From: Actinomycetota bacterium
GTDB lineage: Bacteria > Actinomycetota > Rubrobacteria > Rubrobacterales > Rubrobacteraceae
Direction: 5' to 3'
Length of the DNA stretch: 56,296 nt
Assembly: GCA_902810695.1 (NCBI GenBank)
Contig: CADDYV010000018.1
Location: 1 to 56,296, forward strand
Each line of letters opens with the position of its first letter. The first letter of the stretch is position 1. Of the stretch, positions 16,017 through 24,321 are shown piece after piece. A program made the translations under genes and the position numbers. The notes under the pieces were generated by a model that had not been told where the DNA came from, did not search any database, and worked only from the letters and a program-made list of their open reading frames with translations.

Positions 16017-17627
16017 ATGTTCGACCAGATTCTGAATCCTGTGCACAACCTGGGGGCCACGGTCGCGCTCTCTCTGGTGCCGCTGGCAGTGTTGCTCGTG
16101 CTACTGGCCTTCTTCAAAGTCTCGGCCTGGCTCTCCGCCCTCATCGCCTCGCTAGTTACCTTCATCATCGCGGTGGTCGTCTGGCAAGCTCCCGTTGGAA
16201 GCACCATCAAGTCCTACGTCTTCGGCAGCTTCGACGGCATCTGGGCTGTTGACTGGATCACCTTCTGGGGCGTGGTAATCTTCAACACTCTATCTCTCAC
16301 CGGCAGCTTCGACAAACTCCGGAAGTGGCTCGTCTCCCAAGCCACGGCTGACATCCGGGCTCAGACCCTGCTTCTGGCCTGGGCCTTCGGGGCGCTTCTG
16401 GAGGGATTGGTAGGCTTCGGCTACCCATGGGCGCTGGTAGCACCGATCCTGATCGGGCTCGGAATCCCCGACCTCAAGGCGATACGGGTGGCGGCCATCG
16501 CCAACAACGCCCCGGTCTCCTTCGGCGCTCTGGGCGTGCCCATCATCGCGCTCTCTACCGTAACCGGGCTGCCCCTGATGGCGCTCTCGGGGTCGGTAGG
16601 TAAGGTTGTGGCGATCCTGGCCCTGCTTCCGCCGTGGGTCCTGATCTACCTGGTCGCGGGCAAGCGCGGCTTCCGAGAAGGGTGGCCGCTTGCCATAGTG
16701 GGCTCCTTCTCTTACATACTCGGACAGTACCCGACCTCGCAGTTTTTGGGACCGTACCTGCCGGACATAATCGGGTCCATCGTCTGCTTCGCGGCACTGC
16801 TCGCGCTGCTCAAGCTCTGGAAGCCCCGGACACCCCTGGGCTTCGGCGGCACACCCATAGAAGAGGGCGACCCATCCCGGGAGTCCGCTGCTGGAGGACT
16901 CTCGGCGACAGAGATCGTCAGTGCCTGGACACCGATAGCGATCCTGATCATCGTGGTCGTCGCCTGGACCGGTCCGTGGTCTCCGTTGCCGGATGTCAGC
17001 CTGTTCACGCTGGAGGTGGACGCCAAGTCTGCCCTCGGCAACCAGACGGTTGCCTCCGCTTTCAGTTTCGCTCCTTTTATCGGGGGAACGGCTATCCTGG
17101 CTTCCTGGCTGGCGATGCTTGCGTTCTTGAGGCCGGGCACCGGAATCATAAAACAGGTCTTCACCCGGACCTTCACCCAGATGTGGGGCGCGCTGCTGGT
17201 CGGGGTGTTCATCTTCGGGCTGGCCTACGTGTTCATCTACTCGGGCATGTCAACCTCGCTGGCCTACGGGTTCTCGCGAATAGGCCCGGCGTTCATCGTG
17301 CTCGCTCCGATCCTGGGTTGGATCGGGGTGGCTCTCTCCGGCTCCAACACCTCCACCAACACGATGTTCGGCGCGGTGCAGGCGACGGCAGGGAAGCTCC
17401 TGGGCTTTCCCATCCTGCTCGCCCCCACCCTCAACTCGGTAGGTGCCGAGGTCGGCAAGCCCGTTGCTCCGCAGACGGCCAGCGTCGGCGTCTCCACCAG
17501 CCGCTTCGTGCGCAACGAGGGCGAGGTCATCTGGCACAATATGGGCTGGACGCTGGTTCTGCTGGCGTATTTGATCCTGATCGGGCTCCTTTACTATTTC
17601 TTCGCGCCGGACCTGATGAGAATCTGA
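16017..17627 (+). CDS. lldP: L-lactate permease, LctP/LldP family
   Basis: This polytopic transporter (536 residues from the ATG at 16017) imports L-lactate or glycolate with protons. Many hydrophobic segments are spread along its length; family landmarks include GALLEGLVGFGYPWALVAP, NNAPVSFGALGVPI and near the end SGSNTSTNTMFGAVQ followed by NSVGAEVGKPVAPQTASVG. Start choice is awkward: GGGGGAGG abuts the ATG, leaving little spacing, while an upstream in-frame TTG at 15987 has no ribosome site. No lactate dehydrogenase genes are adjacent. It stands alone between a terminator and a convergent gene. Family assignment is firm. Confidence 0.93.
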   Translation: MFDQILNPVHNLGATVALSLVPLAVLLVLLAFFKVSAWLSALIASLVTFIIAVVVWQAPVGSTIKSYVFGSFDGIWAVDWITFWGVVIFNTLSLTGSFDKLRKWLVSQATADIRAQTLLLAWAFGALLEGLVGFGYPWALVAPILIGLGIPDLKAIRVAAIANNAPVSFGALGVPIIALSTVTGLPLMALSGSVGKVVAILALLPPWVLIYLVAGKRGFREGWPLAIVGSFSYILGQYPTSQFLGPYLPDIIGSIVCFAALLALLKLWKPRTPLGFGGTPIEEGDPSRESAAGGLSATEIVSAWTPIAILIIVVVAWTGPWSPLPDVSLFTLEVDAKSALGNQTVASAFSFAPFIGGTAILASWLAMLAFLRPGTGIIKQVFTRTFTQMWGALLVGVFIFGLAYVFIYSGMSTSLAYGFSRIGPAFIVLAPILGWIGVALSGSNTSTNTMFGAVQATAGKLLGFPILLAPTLNSVGAEVGKPVAPQTASVGVSTSRFVRNEGEVIWHNMGWTLVLLAYLILIGLLYYFFAPDLMRI

Positions 17628-17751
17628 CAGAGAAGGTAAAGTTTTGAGGCGTCCCAGCCGATAACCTGTAGTAATGGACGTGGCTCGATCGTCGTTTTTT
17701 ATCCCCTACGGCTCCGCCACGGGAACAAGACCTTCATGGGGCCTTCGTCCG

Positions 17752-17792
17752 CAAGGGTCGGAGCTTATTCATCTAGCCAGCTCCGGCCCTTG
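17752..17792. other. Long stable hairpin between convergent genes
   Basis: CAAGGGTCGGAGC and GCTCCGGCCCTTG can pair over 13 positions (one G-U type mismatch) around a 15-base loop. No T run follows on either strand, so it is not a standard intrinsic terminator; it may still stop or protect the ends of the two convergent transcripts. The rest of the 17628-17818 gap shows only a weak GACG/CGTC stem before six Ts near 17693. Confidence 0.45.
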
Positions 17793-17818
17793 TCGCACCC
17801 CGCGAGGGTAGAGGCGGC

Positions 17819-18265
17819 CTAAGAAGTTCCCTCGACCGAAGCCTTGAGATTCTCCAGCACGCCGCTGTAGACCCCGCGCACCCCGCCCGGAGCAAAGAGG
17901 CGTTCGAAGATACCGGCGATACCGCTCGCTCCGTCCCACTCCACCGTTACGCGCACACGCGTGCTCTCGCCGTTTGCCGGAGAGAGTTCCCAGGTCGTGG
18001 TAAACGAAGAGTCCATATCGCGCTCCGTTATGACGCTGCCCCGCTCGGGTTCCTCCACCCGCATCCGGTACGGCCTCTCGCGACCCGCACGCAGGCGGTA
18101 ACGCACAACGGTGCCCGCACCCTGTCCGCCTTCCTCGACCGAATAGTCGGAGAAGTTCGGGGTGAGGATCCGCGGGTGCCTCTCGCTGTAGTCGGCCAGA
18201 AACTCGTATACCACGTTGGGACTCGCCGCTATAGTGGTATCGGTCTCCGCTTTTATATGAGCCAC
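17819..18265 (-). CDS. SRPBCC/polyketide-cyclase-like protein
   Basis: A START-like helix-grip protein of about 148 residues: IAASPNVVYEFLADYSERH at the N-terminus, VVRYRLRAG and ERGSVITERD strands, and a long C-terminal helix (GVYSGVLENLKASVEG). Such proteins bind hydrophobic ligands; the actual ligand cannot be told from sequence. GTG at 18265 was preferred because GGAGGTG stands 6-10 bases before it, whereas the further upstream ATG at 18328 has no site and would add an unconserved tail. It is divergent from the 2H phosphoesterase at 18376 and convergent with lldP. Confidence 0.8.
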   Translation of the reverse strand: MAHIKAETDTTIAASPNVVYEFLADYSERHPRILTPNFSDYSVEEGGQGAGTVVRYRLRAGRERPYRMRVEEPERGSVITERDMDSSFTTTWELSPANGESTRVRVTVEWDGASGIAGIFERLFAPGGVRGVYSGVLENLKASVEGTS

Positions 18266-18375
18266 CAGTCTCACCTCCTCCGTTCTGGTCTCCGTTTTAT
18301 CCCCCTCCAGGATAAACCCGGCGGGCAACTCTTCACACTCCGCGCGAAGAACGAGTCTTTTGCTAAAGTTTCACC

Positions 18376-19086
18376 GTGAGAGAGTACGAAGAGATCTGGG
18401 AGAAGTTCAAGTCCGAACGCCGCCTCAACTTCGGCGGTCACACGGACCCGCAGTGGCGGCACGAGCACGAGACATCGGTCTCCTTTGTGGTCCCGGTCGA
18501 AACTTCTCCCCTGCGAGAGCGCCTGGAGCCTCTGCGAGACGCTCTCAGATCCATGCCGTTCGTCTCGCTCCACCCGGACTACTTTATGCATATTACGCTC
18601 TTGATCCTGGGTTTTTTCGTTCCTAAAGCCAGGGAGAAAGGTGAGATATCCACCAAACGTCTCGCGGAGCTGGAAGAGAAGGCGCAGGATGCTCTATCGG
18701 ATTTCCCCGCCTTCCCCGTTACGCTGGCGAACCTCAATGCTTTTCCCGGTGCGGCGTTCATAGAGGCCCACGCCAACGGTATGCTTGAGGAGTTGCAGGA
18801 ACGCTTGAGCGTAAGTTGCGGACTCCGGAAGCCTCCCGGACCGCCCCACCTCACTCTGGCGTACTTCCACGCCCCGGACAACTCGACGGCGCCGGAGGCT
18901 CTGATCTCCGCGATTGAGCGATACCGGAACTGGCCGGTCGGCGAGATCCAGGCCGACCGGGTTCATCTCTCCCTGATTAACCTGCAACAGGACTACCCGG
19001 AACCAGAGGTTGCGGCGGAGATCCTGCTGGCGGATGGCCGGGGAAGGCTAAAAGCTACGCCAGTCCGCGGAGTACCTTCGGTGTAA
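18376..19086 (+). CDS. 2H phosphoesterase (2'-5' RNA ligase-like)
   Basis: Two HxT motifs define the 2H superfamily: His72-Ile-Thr74 (MHITLLILG) and His158-Leu-Thr160 (PHLTLAYFH). They sit in the expected pseudo-twofold halves of a 236-residue protein. Relatives hydrolyse cyclic or 2'-5' phosphodiesters of RNA or nucleotides; the substrate here is unknown. The start is GTG at 18376. Its last 32 bases overlap the convergent SixA gene, so the two transcripts are antisense at their 3' ends. No operon partner on this strand. Confidence 0.82.
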   Translation: MREYEEIWEKFKSERRLNFGGHTDPQWRHEHETSVSFVVPVETSPLRERLEPLRDALRSMPFVSLHPDYFMHITLLILGFFVPKAREKGEISTKRLAELEEKAQDALSDFPAFPVTLANLNAFPGAAFIEAHANGMLEELQERLSVSCGLRKPPGPPHLTLAYFHAPDNSTAPEALISAIERYRNWPVGEIQADRVHLSLINLQQDYPEPEVAAEILLADGRGRLKATPVRGVPSV

Positions 19087-19564
19087 GCAGCCAGGCCAGG
19101 GTTCCGCTTCCCGGTTCGGGAGCGTCCCCGAATTTTATATACAGGGCGCCTCCCTTCTTTATTTGCGGTTGTGCCAGCCCCGGTTCGCCGGTGAGCAGGT
19201 AAGAGGCCAACTCGTGCAGGTGAGGCCTGTGTCCCACCAGGGCGAGGGAGCCTGCATCATCTCGCCCTCTGAGCGCCGCCAGAATCTTGTGCGGTGGGCA
19301 GTCGGGCTCCAGCTCCGGTTGCATCTCTGGCGCGGGCCAGCCTTGCCCGGCCAGGATCTCCGCCGTCTGCCAGGCCCGGACGAACGGGCTGCTGAGGACG
19401 AGTTCTACATCCGGCACCAGCCGCGTCAGGCCCTTCGCCGCCCTCCGGAAGCGTCTCTCTCCTTCGGGAGTCAACGGGCGCTCGCCGTCGTCCGGCCAGC
19501 GGCTCGGGTCCCTATCGTGGGCTATGGCGTGGCGAACGAGGTAGAGATCCAAACCGCTCCTCAC
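19055..19564 (-). CDS. SixA-type histidine phosphatase
   Basis: The RHG motif of the histidine phosphatase superfamily appears as LDLYLVRHAIAHDRDPSRW (catalytic His12), with the second-half LALVGHRPHLHEL giving the acid/base His. Its 169 residues fit the short SixA subfamily, which acts on phosphohistidine or small phosphoesters. It starts with GTG overlapping the stop of the CYTH-CHAD gene by 4 bases (GTGA), which implies translational coupling. SixA next to CHAD proteins suggests shared work on phosphohistidine or polyphosphate, but this is inference. It is the last gene of the six-gene run that begins with mntH. Confidence 0.88.
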   Translation of the reverse strand: MRSGLDLYLVRHAIAHDRDPSRWPDDGERPLTPEGERRFRRAAKGLTRLVPDVELVLSSPFVRAWQTAEILAGQGWPAPEMQPELEPDCPPHKILAALRGRDDAGSLALVGHRPHLHELASYLLTGEPGLAQPQIKKGGALYIKFGDAPEPGSGTLAWLLTPKVLRGLA

Positions 19565-21153
19565 TCTCCTTCCATCGCCTTCTTGAGCTTCTTCCAGCGT
19601 TTGCCCTTTATCTTGTCGTAAACCTCCGGGAACTGCTCCCGCAACTCCTCTGCCTGCTCCTGATAACGGCGAGCGATGCCGCCCATCACGAAAACGGCTT
19701 CTGTCGGGAGCTTGCGGCTGCCTTCCCGCTTGACGCCAAGCTCCCTGAGATAGCCTGCGGCGACGACCGCATCCTGGTGATCTCCGAGAACATCCTGCAA
19801 ATTTTTGAGGGCTTTGATCAGGTTTTCCGCAGGTTTGCCGTACACCGTCGAGAGGAACTCCAGGGCGTACCGCAGCCGCTTTCCGCGCTTGCGGAGCGTG
19901 TGATAATCCTCCGGCGGCGAGTCAGGGGTGATCTCATCCCCGATCTTGCGTACCCTGCGATACCTCTGGCGGATGAGGTCCGGTCCGGCTTCCAGGATGG
20001 GTCTTTTCGCGGCTTTCGAGCGGCGGGAGGGACCACGTTTGAGTAGTTCGGAGAACGCCTCGACGAAGCGGGCGTAGCGCCGGGAGTTCAGCGCCTGGAG
20101 CATGTGAGAGCGGGCTTTTTCGCGCCGCTCTTCGAGTACGGCTCCAAGCGAGGCGAGCGGCTCGCGGTCTTCGGGAGCGGCCTCGGAGATCCAAGTCCCA
20201 AGACGTTCGAGCTGCACGTCGAGATCCCGCACGTCCCCGAGCTTCCGGGTCACCCAGCGCAACTCGTCCTCAAGTTCCCTGATCTGCTTCGGCAGAGTCT
20301 CGGCAAAGATCCTCATGGCAGCCCGCATCCGGCGGCCCGCGACCCGCATGTCGTGCAGCTCCTCGGGGTCTTCGCCGAGCCGCGTGCCGCCCTCGTGGGC
20401 GAGGAAGACCCTGAACTGCCCCCGCAGCACGGCGAAGGCTACCTCGCCCACCGGGAGCGAGGCGTTCACCTCCGTTGGACCGAGATCCGGAAGCCCCATC
20501 GGCTCCAGCTTCCTGGCGATAAGCCCCGCCCGGTACTTGGAGTTGGTCGCGGCAGAGAGATTGCAGCCCCGGCGCAACTCCTCGACGAAGGGCTCGAAAC
20601 TGGAGAAAGCCTCCGGTTCCACTTCGACCTCGACGCGGCCGAACCTGACCGGCTCGCTCCCATCCTCTGCAGGTATGCTCGTTTCATCGAGCACCAGTTC
20701 GCCCGCGTTTTTGCCGTCGAAACCCAGGATGTAGGTGCTCCTGCGAGTCTCGACCTCGAACATGGACCTGAGAGCTTTTGGCCCGGCGAGATAATGCAGT
20801 CGCTCACCGACCGGACCGGAGTCCTTGCTCAAGTTCTTGAGATCCGGAGTCCCGAGCGGCTCGGATATCTCACGCCGCCGCTTGACGCCTGATTTCTCCG
20901 CCGAAACGAGAAACTTCATCGTGGCCTCGGTCCCGGCACCCTTTTTGTGGCGGATGCGCAGCGCGTACCCGGCCCGGTAGAGACGCCAGTCGTCGGTGTC
21001 GTAGTAGGTGTCTGAGATCTCCTGCGTCCCTCCGGCTTTGACCGAAGGTTCTTTACCGGAATCACGCCCGTCCAGCCAGCGGCTTATGGAGCCCAGATCC
21101 GAGGCGTCGAACTGCCACTCGACCTCCTGGTGATCCGAGGCCAGTTCTTGCAT
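19561..21153 (-). CDS. CYTH-CHAD domain protein
   Basis: Residues about 8-215 are a CYTH (triphosphate tunnel) domain and about 230-525 a CHAD domain, an Arg/Lys/His-rich helical module that binds polyphosphate. CHAD landmarks are EELHDMRVAGRRMRAAMRIF and DYHTLRKRGKRLRYALEFLS. In the CYTH domain the usual ExExK reads EVEWQ (residues 10-14), so the Lys is Gln, which may lower triphosphatase activity. CYTH enzymes usually need Mg or Mn. The gene starts 1 base after the macro-domain stop and overlaps SixA by 4 bases. A part in inorganic polyphosphate or tripolyphosphate handling is likely; the exact reaction is not. Confidence 0.9.
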   Translation of the reverse strand: MQELASDHQEVEWQFDASDLGSISRWLDGRDSGKEPSVKAGGTQEISDTYYDTDDWRLYRAGYALRIRHKKGAGTEATMKFLVSAEKSGVKRRREISEPLGTPDLKNLSKDSGPVGERLHYLAGPKALRSMFEVETRRSTYILGFDGKNAGELVLDETSIPAEDGSEPVRFGRVEVEVEPEAFSSFEPFVEELRRGCNLSAATNSKYRAGLIARKLEPMGLPDLGPTEVNASLPVGEVAFAVLRGQFRVFLAHEGGTRLGEDPEELHDMRVAGRRMRAAMRIFAETLPKQIRELEDELRWVTRKLGDVRDLDVQLERLGTWISEAAPEDREPLASLGAVLEERREKARSHMLQALNSRRYARFVEAFSELLKRGPSRRSKAAKRPILEAGPDLIRQRYRRVRKIGDEITPDSPPEDYHTLRKRGKRLRYALEFLSTVYGKPAENLIKALKNLQDVLGDHQDAVVAAGYLRELGVKREGSRKLPTEAVFVMGGIARRYQEQAEELREQFPEVYDKIKGKRWKKLKKAMEGE

Positions 21154-21154
21154 A

Positions 21155-21685
21155 CTATCCGAGTTCGGAGAGCGCCTTCTCGTGGGCTTCGAGATCCCGC
21201 GCTCCGAAGAGGACGAACCTCACCAGGAGCACGTTCTCCAGGCTCTCCGCCGTCTCGGCCACTGTACGCACCGCAACCCCGGCCGCTTCTTCGAGAGGGT
21301 AGCCGAAAGCACCGGTGGAGATGGCGGGGAAGGCCACCGAGTCTATCCCGCGCTCGTCGGCGAGCTTCAGAGAGTTGCGGTAGCAGTTGGCGAGAAGGTC
21401 TGCTTCCGGCTTGTCCCTGCCGTAGACCGGTCCGAGCGTGTGGATGACGTATTCGTTCGGCAGATCGTGGCCGCCGGTTATGACGGCCTCGCCGGGTTTT
21501 ATGGGAGCGAGCGGGCGGCTCTCCTCTTCGAGACCGGGACCGGCGGCGCGGTGGATGGCGCCCGCGACCCCGCCTCCGGTTCTGAGCTCGGCGTTGGCCG
21601 CGTTGACGATCGCCGTTATGTCGTCCTGGGCGGTTATGTCTCCCTGGATACACTCGACCGTTGTCTTGCCAAACTCCTTCTTCAA
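21155..21685 (-). CDS. Macro-domain protein, probable O-acetyl-ADP-ribose or ADP-ribosyl hydrolase
   Basis: The 176-residue protein is a MacroD/YmdB-type macro domain. ECIQGDITAQDDITAIVNAA carries the Asp and the NAAN-type motif that hold ADP-ribose; GGGVAGAIHRAAGPGLEEE and VAFPAISTGAFGYP complete the pocket. Such enzymes remove acetyl from O-acetyl-ADP-ribose or ADP-ribose from proteins. The start is TTG at 21685, overlapping the nagA stop (TTGA), with GGAGGTG 7 bases upstream inside nagA. It is followed after 1 base by the CYTH-CHAD gene, so it is firmly inside the operon. Confidence 0.92.
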   Translation of the reverse strand: MKKEFGKTTVECIQGDITAQDDITAIVNAANAELRTGGGVAGAIHRAAGPGLEEESRPLAPIKPGEAVITGGHDLPNEYVIHTLGPVYGRDKPEADLLANCYRNSLKLADERGIDSVAFPAISTGAFGYPLEEAAGVAVRTVAETAESLENVLLVRFVLFGARDLEAHEKALSELG

Positions 21686-22875
21686 ATCGGTTCACCTCCG
21701 TTGTCCGAGATCTCGTGTTCCACCAGACTCTCGTAGGCCAGGTTGCCTCCCTTCCAGACGGCGTGGACGGAGAGGTCAGGACGCAGCACTGTGATGTCGG
21801 CGTCGTATCCGGGGGCGAGGCGGCCCTTGCGCCTGCCCTCACCGACGAGCCTCGCCGGTGCGGTCGAGGCCATGCGCGCCGCCTCGGGCAGCGTACAGCC
21901 GGTGAAGGCGAGGATGTTCTGGAAGGCTTCCTCCATCGTCAGGAGGCTCCCGGCCAGAGCGCCGCTGCCGAGCCTGGTAACGTTGGTCTCGCGGTAGATG
22001 TGGCGGGTGGCGAGCGCGTACTCTCCCGGCTTCATCCCGGTGGCTGCGGTAGCGTCGGTTACCAGGCAGATGCGGTCGGGACCGAGCATCTTGAAGGCGA
22101 GGGCCACCATCTCCGGGTGGACGTGCAGGCCGTCGGAGATCAGACCGCACACCGCCAGGGGATGCGCGAAAGCCGCACCGGGGAGCCCTGGCTCGCGGTG
22201 GTGCATCAAGCTCATCGCGTTGAACAGGTGCGTCAGGCAGGAGACCTCTCTATCAAGAGACTCGTAGGCGACCTCGAAGGGAGCGTTCGAGTGCCCGGCG
22301 GAGACGACGAGCCCGCGGTTTTTCGCCATCTCCATCAACTCCTGCGCCCCTTCGAGCTCGGGGGCCAGTGTGATCATGCGTATGGGACCCAGATCGAGTA
22401 ACTCTCCGAGCAGGTCCGGGTTGGGAGATCTGAGATGGGCTGCGGCGTGTGCGCCCCTCTTCTCCAGGCTGATAAACGGTCCTTCGAGGTGGATACCCAG
22501 GATCTCGGCTCCGGAATCGGTGCGGCCGGTGGCGGACCCTATCTCGGGCAGCGCCTCTTCGTAGAGGCTGTAGGGAGAGGATATCACGGTTGGAAGGTAG
22601 GCGGTCGTGCCGGTCGAGAGAAGGTTCTGGGAGAGATCTCGCACCCGCTCTGGCTCCGAGGCCACATCCACGCCGAAAGCCCCGTTCACCTGCAGGTCTA
22701 CGAACCCCGGCACCAGCAGCGCGTCTCCGTAATCGTGAACCTCGTCGGCCTCTTCTGCGAGCGTCCCGTCGCGGCTTATGTCCCGGATTGCCCCGCTTTC
22801 GAGGAGCACCGTCCCTTCCGGCCAGACCTCGTAGTCCGTTACCAGCCTCCCCCTGAGAGCTATGAGATCCATCAC
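21682..22875 (-). CDS. nagA: N-acetylglucosamine-6-phosphate deacetylase
   Basis: An amidohydrolase-fold enzyme converting GlcNAc-6-phosphate to glucosamine-6-phosphate and acetate, for amino-sugar catabolism or wall recycling. Family marks are PGFVDLQVNGAFGVDV, HLEGPFISLEKRGAH (metal Glu), VVSAGHSNAPFEVA (His), THLFNAMSLMHHREPGLPG (His and substrate contacts) and LVTDATAATGMKPGEY (catalytic Asp). Its 397 residues match NagA. It begins 42 bases after the MFS gene and overlaps the macro gene by 4 bases. No nagB or PTS gene is present in the window. Confidence 0.94.
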   Translation of the reverse strand: MMDLIALRGRLVTDYEVWPEGTVLLESGAIRDISRDGTLAEEADEVHDYGDALLVPGFVDLQVNGAFGVDVASEPERVRDLSQNLLSTGTTAYLPTVISSPYSLYEEALPEIGSATGRTDSGAEILGIHLEGPFISLEKRGAHAAAHLRSPNPDLLGELLDLGPIRMITLAPELEGAQELMEMAKNRGLVVSAGHSNAPFEVAYESLDREVSCLTHLFNAMSLMHHREPGLPGAAFAHPLAVCGLISDGLHVHPEMVALAFKMLGPDRICLVTDATAATGMKPGEYALATRHIYRETNVTRLGSGALAGSLLTMEEAFQNILAFTGCTLPEAARMASTAPARLVGEGRRKGRLAPGYDADITVLRPDLSVHAVWKGGNLAYESLVEHEISDNGGEPI

Positions 22876-22917
22876 CGTACCTCCCTCCTTCTCATGAGCA
22901 TTTTTCTTTCCCTCTTC

Positions 22918-24288
22918 TCATGCGGATGAATCAAGGGATGGTGCTGAGGCTTCAGAGACACCTGCTCCGGGAGCGTACTTCTTGACCTTCGAATCGGGGC
23001 GCGCATCGGGGACGCGGGCGAGGAGCAGGATGCCGAGCACCATGAACAGCACGAGCGAACTTATGGCGACCCGGTAGGAGTTGTGGCCGAGTCCGCTAAA
23101 GGCATCCAGCAGCAGGCCCGTTATCATGGGTCCGAAGACAGCAGAGAGTTTGCCCGCCAGCCCGTAGAGCCCGAAGAACTCTCCCATCTTCTCCGGCGGC
23201 GAGAGGGCCACGAGCATGACCCGGCTCACGCTCCAGGTCCCCCCGAGGGCGATGCCGACGATCGGACCGACGATAAAGAGCATCCAGGCATATGGGGCTA
23301 CGATCGCGAAGGCGATGGCGAAGATCCAGAGCGCGAGGACGGCGAAGAGTGTTCTTTTGGGTCCGATCCTATCGGAGAGGAACCCGAAACCGAAGGAGCC
23401 TGCGGCGGCGAAGACGGTCGAGAAAAGGAGGAGGTTCCGGATCTGGGTCTCGTCCATTGCGAAGACCTGCCTGCCGTAGGCGGCCATGTTGGAGACGGCG
23501 GTGTTCGCCGCATCAGTGTAGAGCATCGTCGCCACTATGAAAGTCCCGGCTCCGGTATACGCGCGGATGTTCCTGACCGTGGCGTAGACATCGCGGTAGA
23601 TGGCCCCGATCCGCAAAGGTCTCGGCGCGCGCACTGCCCGGTCCGGAACCAGAAAGAAGACCGGCAGGCTGATGAGAAGATAAAGCGCGGCGGTCGGCAG
23701 GAAGGCGTTAGAGTTCCGCTCTCCTCCGATGTTTACCCATCCGCCCAGAGGCCCGAGCAGGGAGCGCACCTCTACGGCGTGGGTGACGAACAGGGAGAGG
23801 AAGACGAGCCCGAAGATGGCCCCGACGTACCCGAAGGCTGTTCCGTACCCGCTGACCCTCCCGGCCCCGCGCCCCACCGACACGCCGGGAAGCAGGGCGT
23901 TGTAGAAGATGAGCGCCGACTGGTAGGTAAAGTTCGCCGCCACGAAGAGCACCGCCGCAACCGCCACACTCCCGGAGAAGTCCAGAGCGGCTGCGAACGC
24001 GACCGCGAGCAGGGTCGTCAGGAGCAGGTACGGCTTGCGGCGCTGCCTGAGATCCCCGATGGCTCCCATAAACGGCGCGGTAACTACCACCAGGAAGGCG
24101 CTCGCTGCCGTGGCGTAGTTGACGGCGGCGAAGCCCGCCCCCATCTCCGATCCGAACCAGAGCGGGAAGAAGGTGCTGATGATGCTGACCGAAAACAGCG
24201 TGTTCGAGAAGTCGTAGAGCGCCCACGACCACACCGCGAGTCCGGATACTCGTCCGCGTGAAGCGTCCGCTGCAGCAGGTTCACTCAT
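22918..24288 (-). CDS. MFS transporter of the Atg22/UMF1-like family
   Basis: A 456-residue protein with about twelve hydrophobic segments. The opening SWALYDFSNTLFSVSIISTF and the following PFMGAIGDLRQRRKPYLL are typical of the Atg22-like (UMF1) branch of the major facilitator superfamily, and FLSDRIGPKRTLF is the central MFS loop motif. Yeast Atg22 exports amino acids from the vacuole; the bacterial substrate is unknown. It starts 33 bases after the mntH stop and precedes nagA by 42 bases. In this position export or import of an amino sugar, peptide or amino acid is possible, but nothing in the sequence decides. Confidence 0.85.
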   Translation of the reverse strand: MSEPAAADASRGRVSGLAVWSWALYDFSNTLFSVSIISTFFPLWFGSEMGAGFAAVNYATAASAFLVVVTAPFMGAIGDLRQRRKPYLLLTTLLAVAFAAALDFSGSVAVAAVLFVAANFTYQSALIFYNALLPGVSVGRGAGRVSGYGTAFGYVGAIFGLVFLSLFVTHAVEVRSLLGPLGGWVNIGGERNSNAFLPTAALYLLISLPVFFLVPDRAVRAPRPLRIGAIYRDVYATVRNIRAYTGAGTFIVATMLYTDAANTAVSNMAAYGRQVFAMDETQIRNLLLFSTVFAAAGSFGFGFLSDRIGPKRTLFAVLALWIFAIAFAIVAPYAWMLFIVGPIVGIALGGTWSVSRVMLVALSPPEKMGEFFGLYGLAGKLSAVFGPMITGLLLDAFSGLGHNSYRVAISSLVLFMVLGILLLARVPDARPDSKVKKYAPGAGVSEASAPSLDSSA

Positions 24289-24321
24289 AGCAACAGGGAT
24301 TATATAGCTGCTGTTTGGTTC

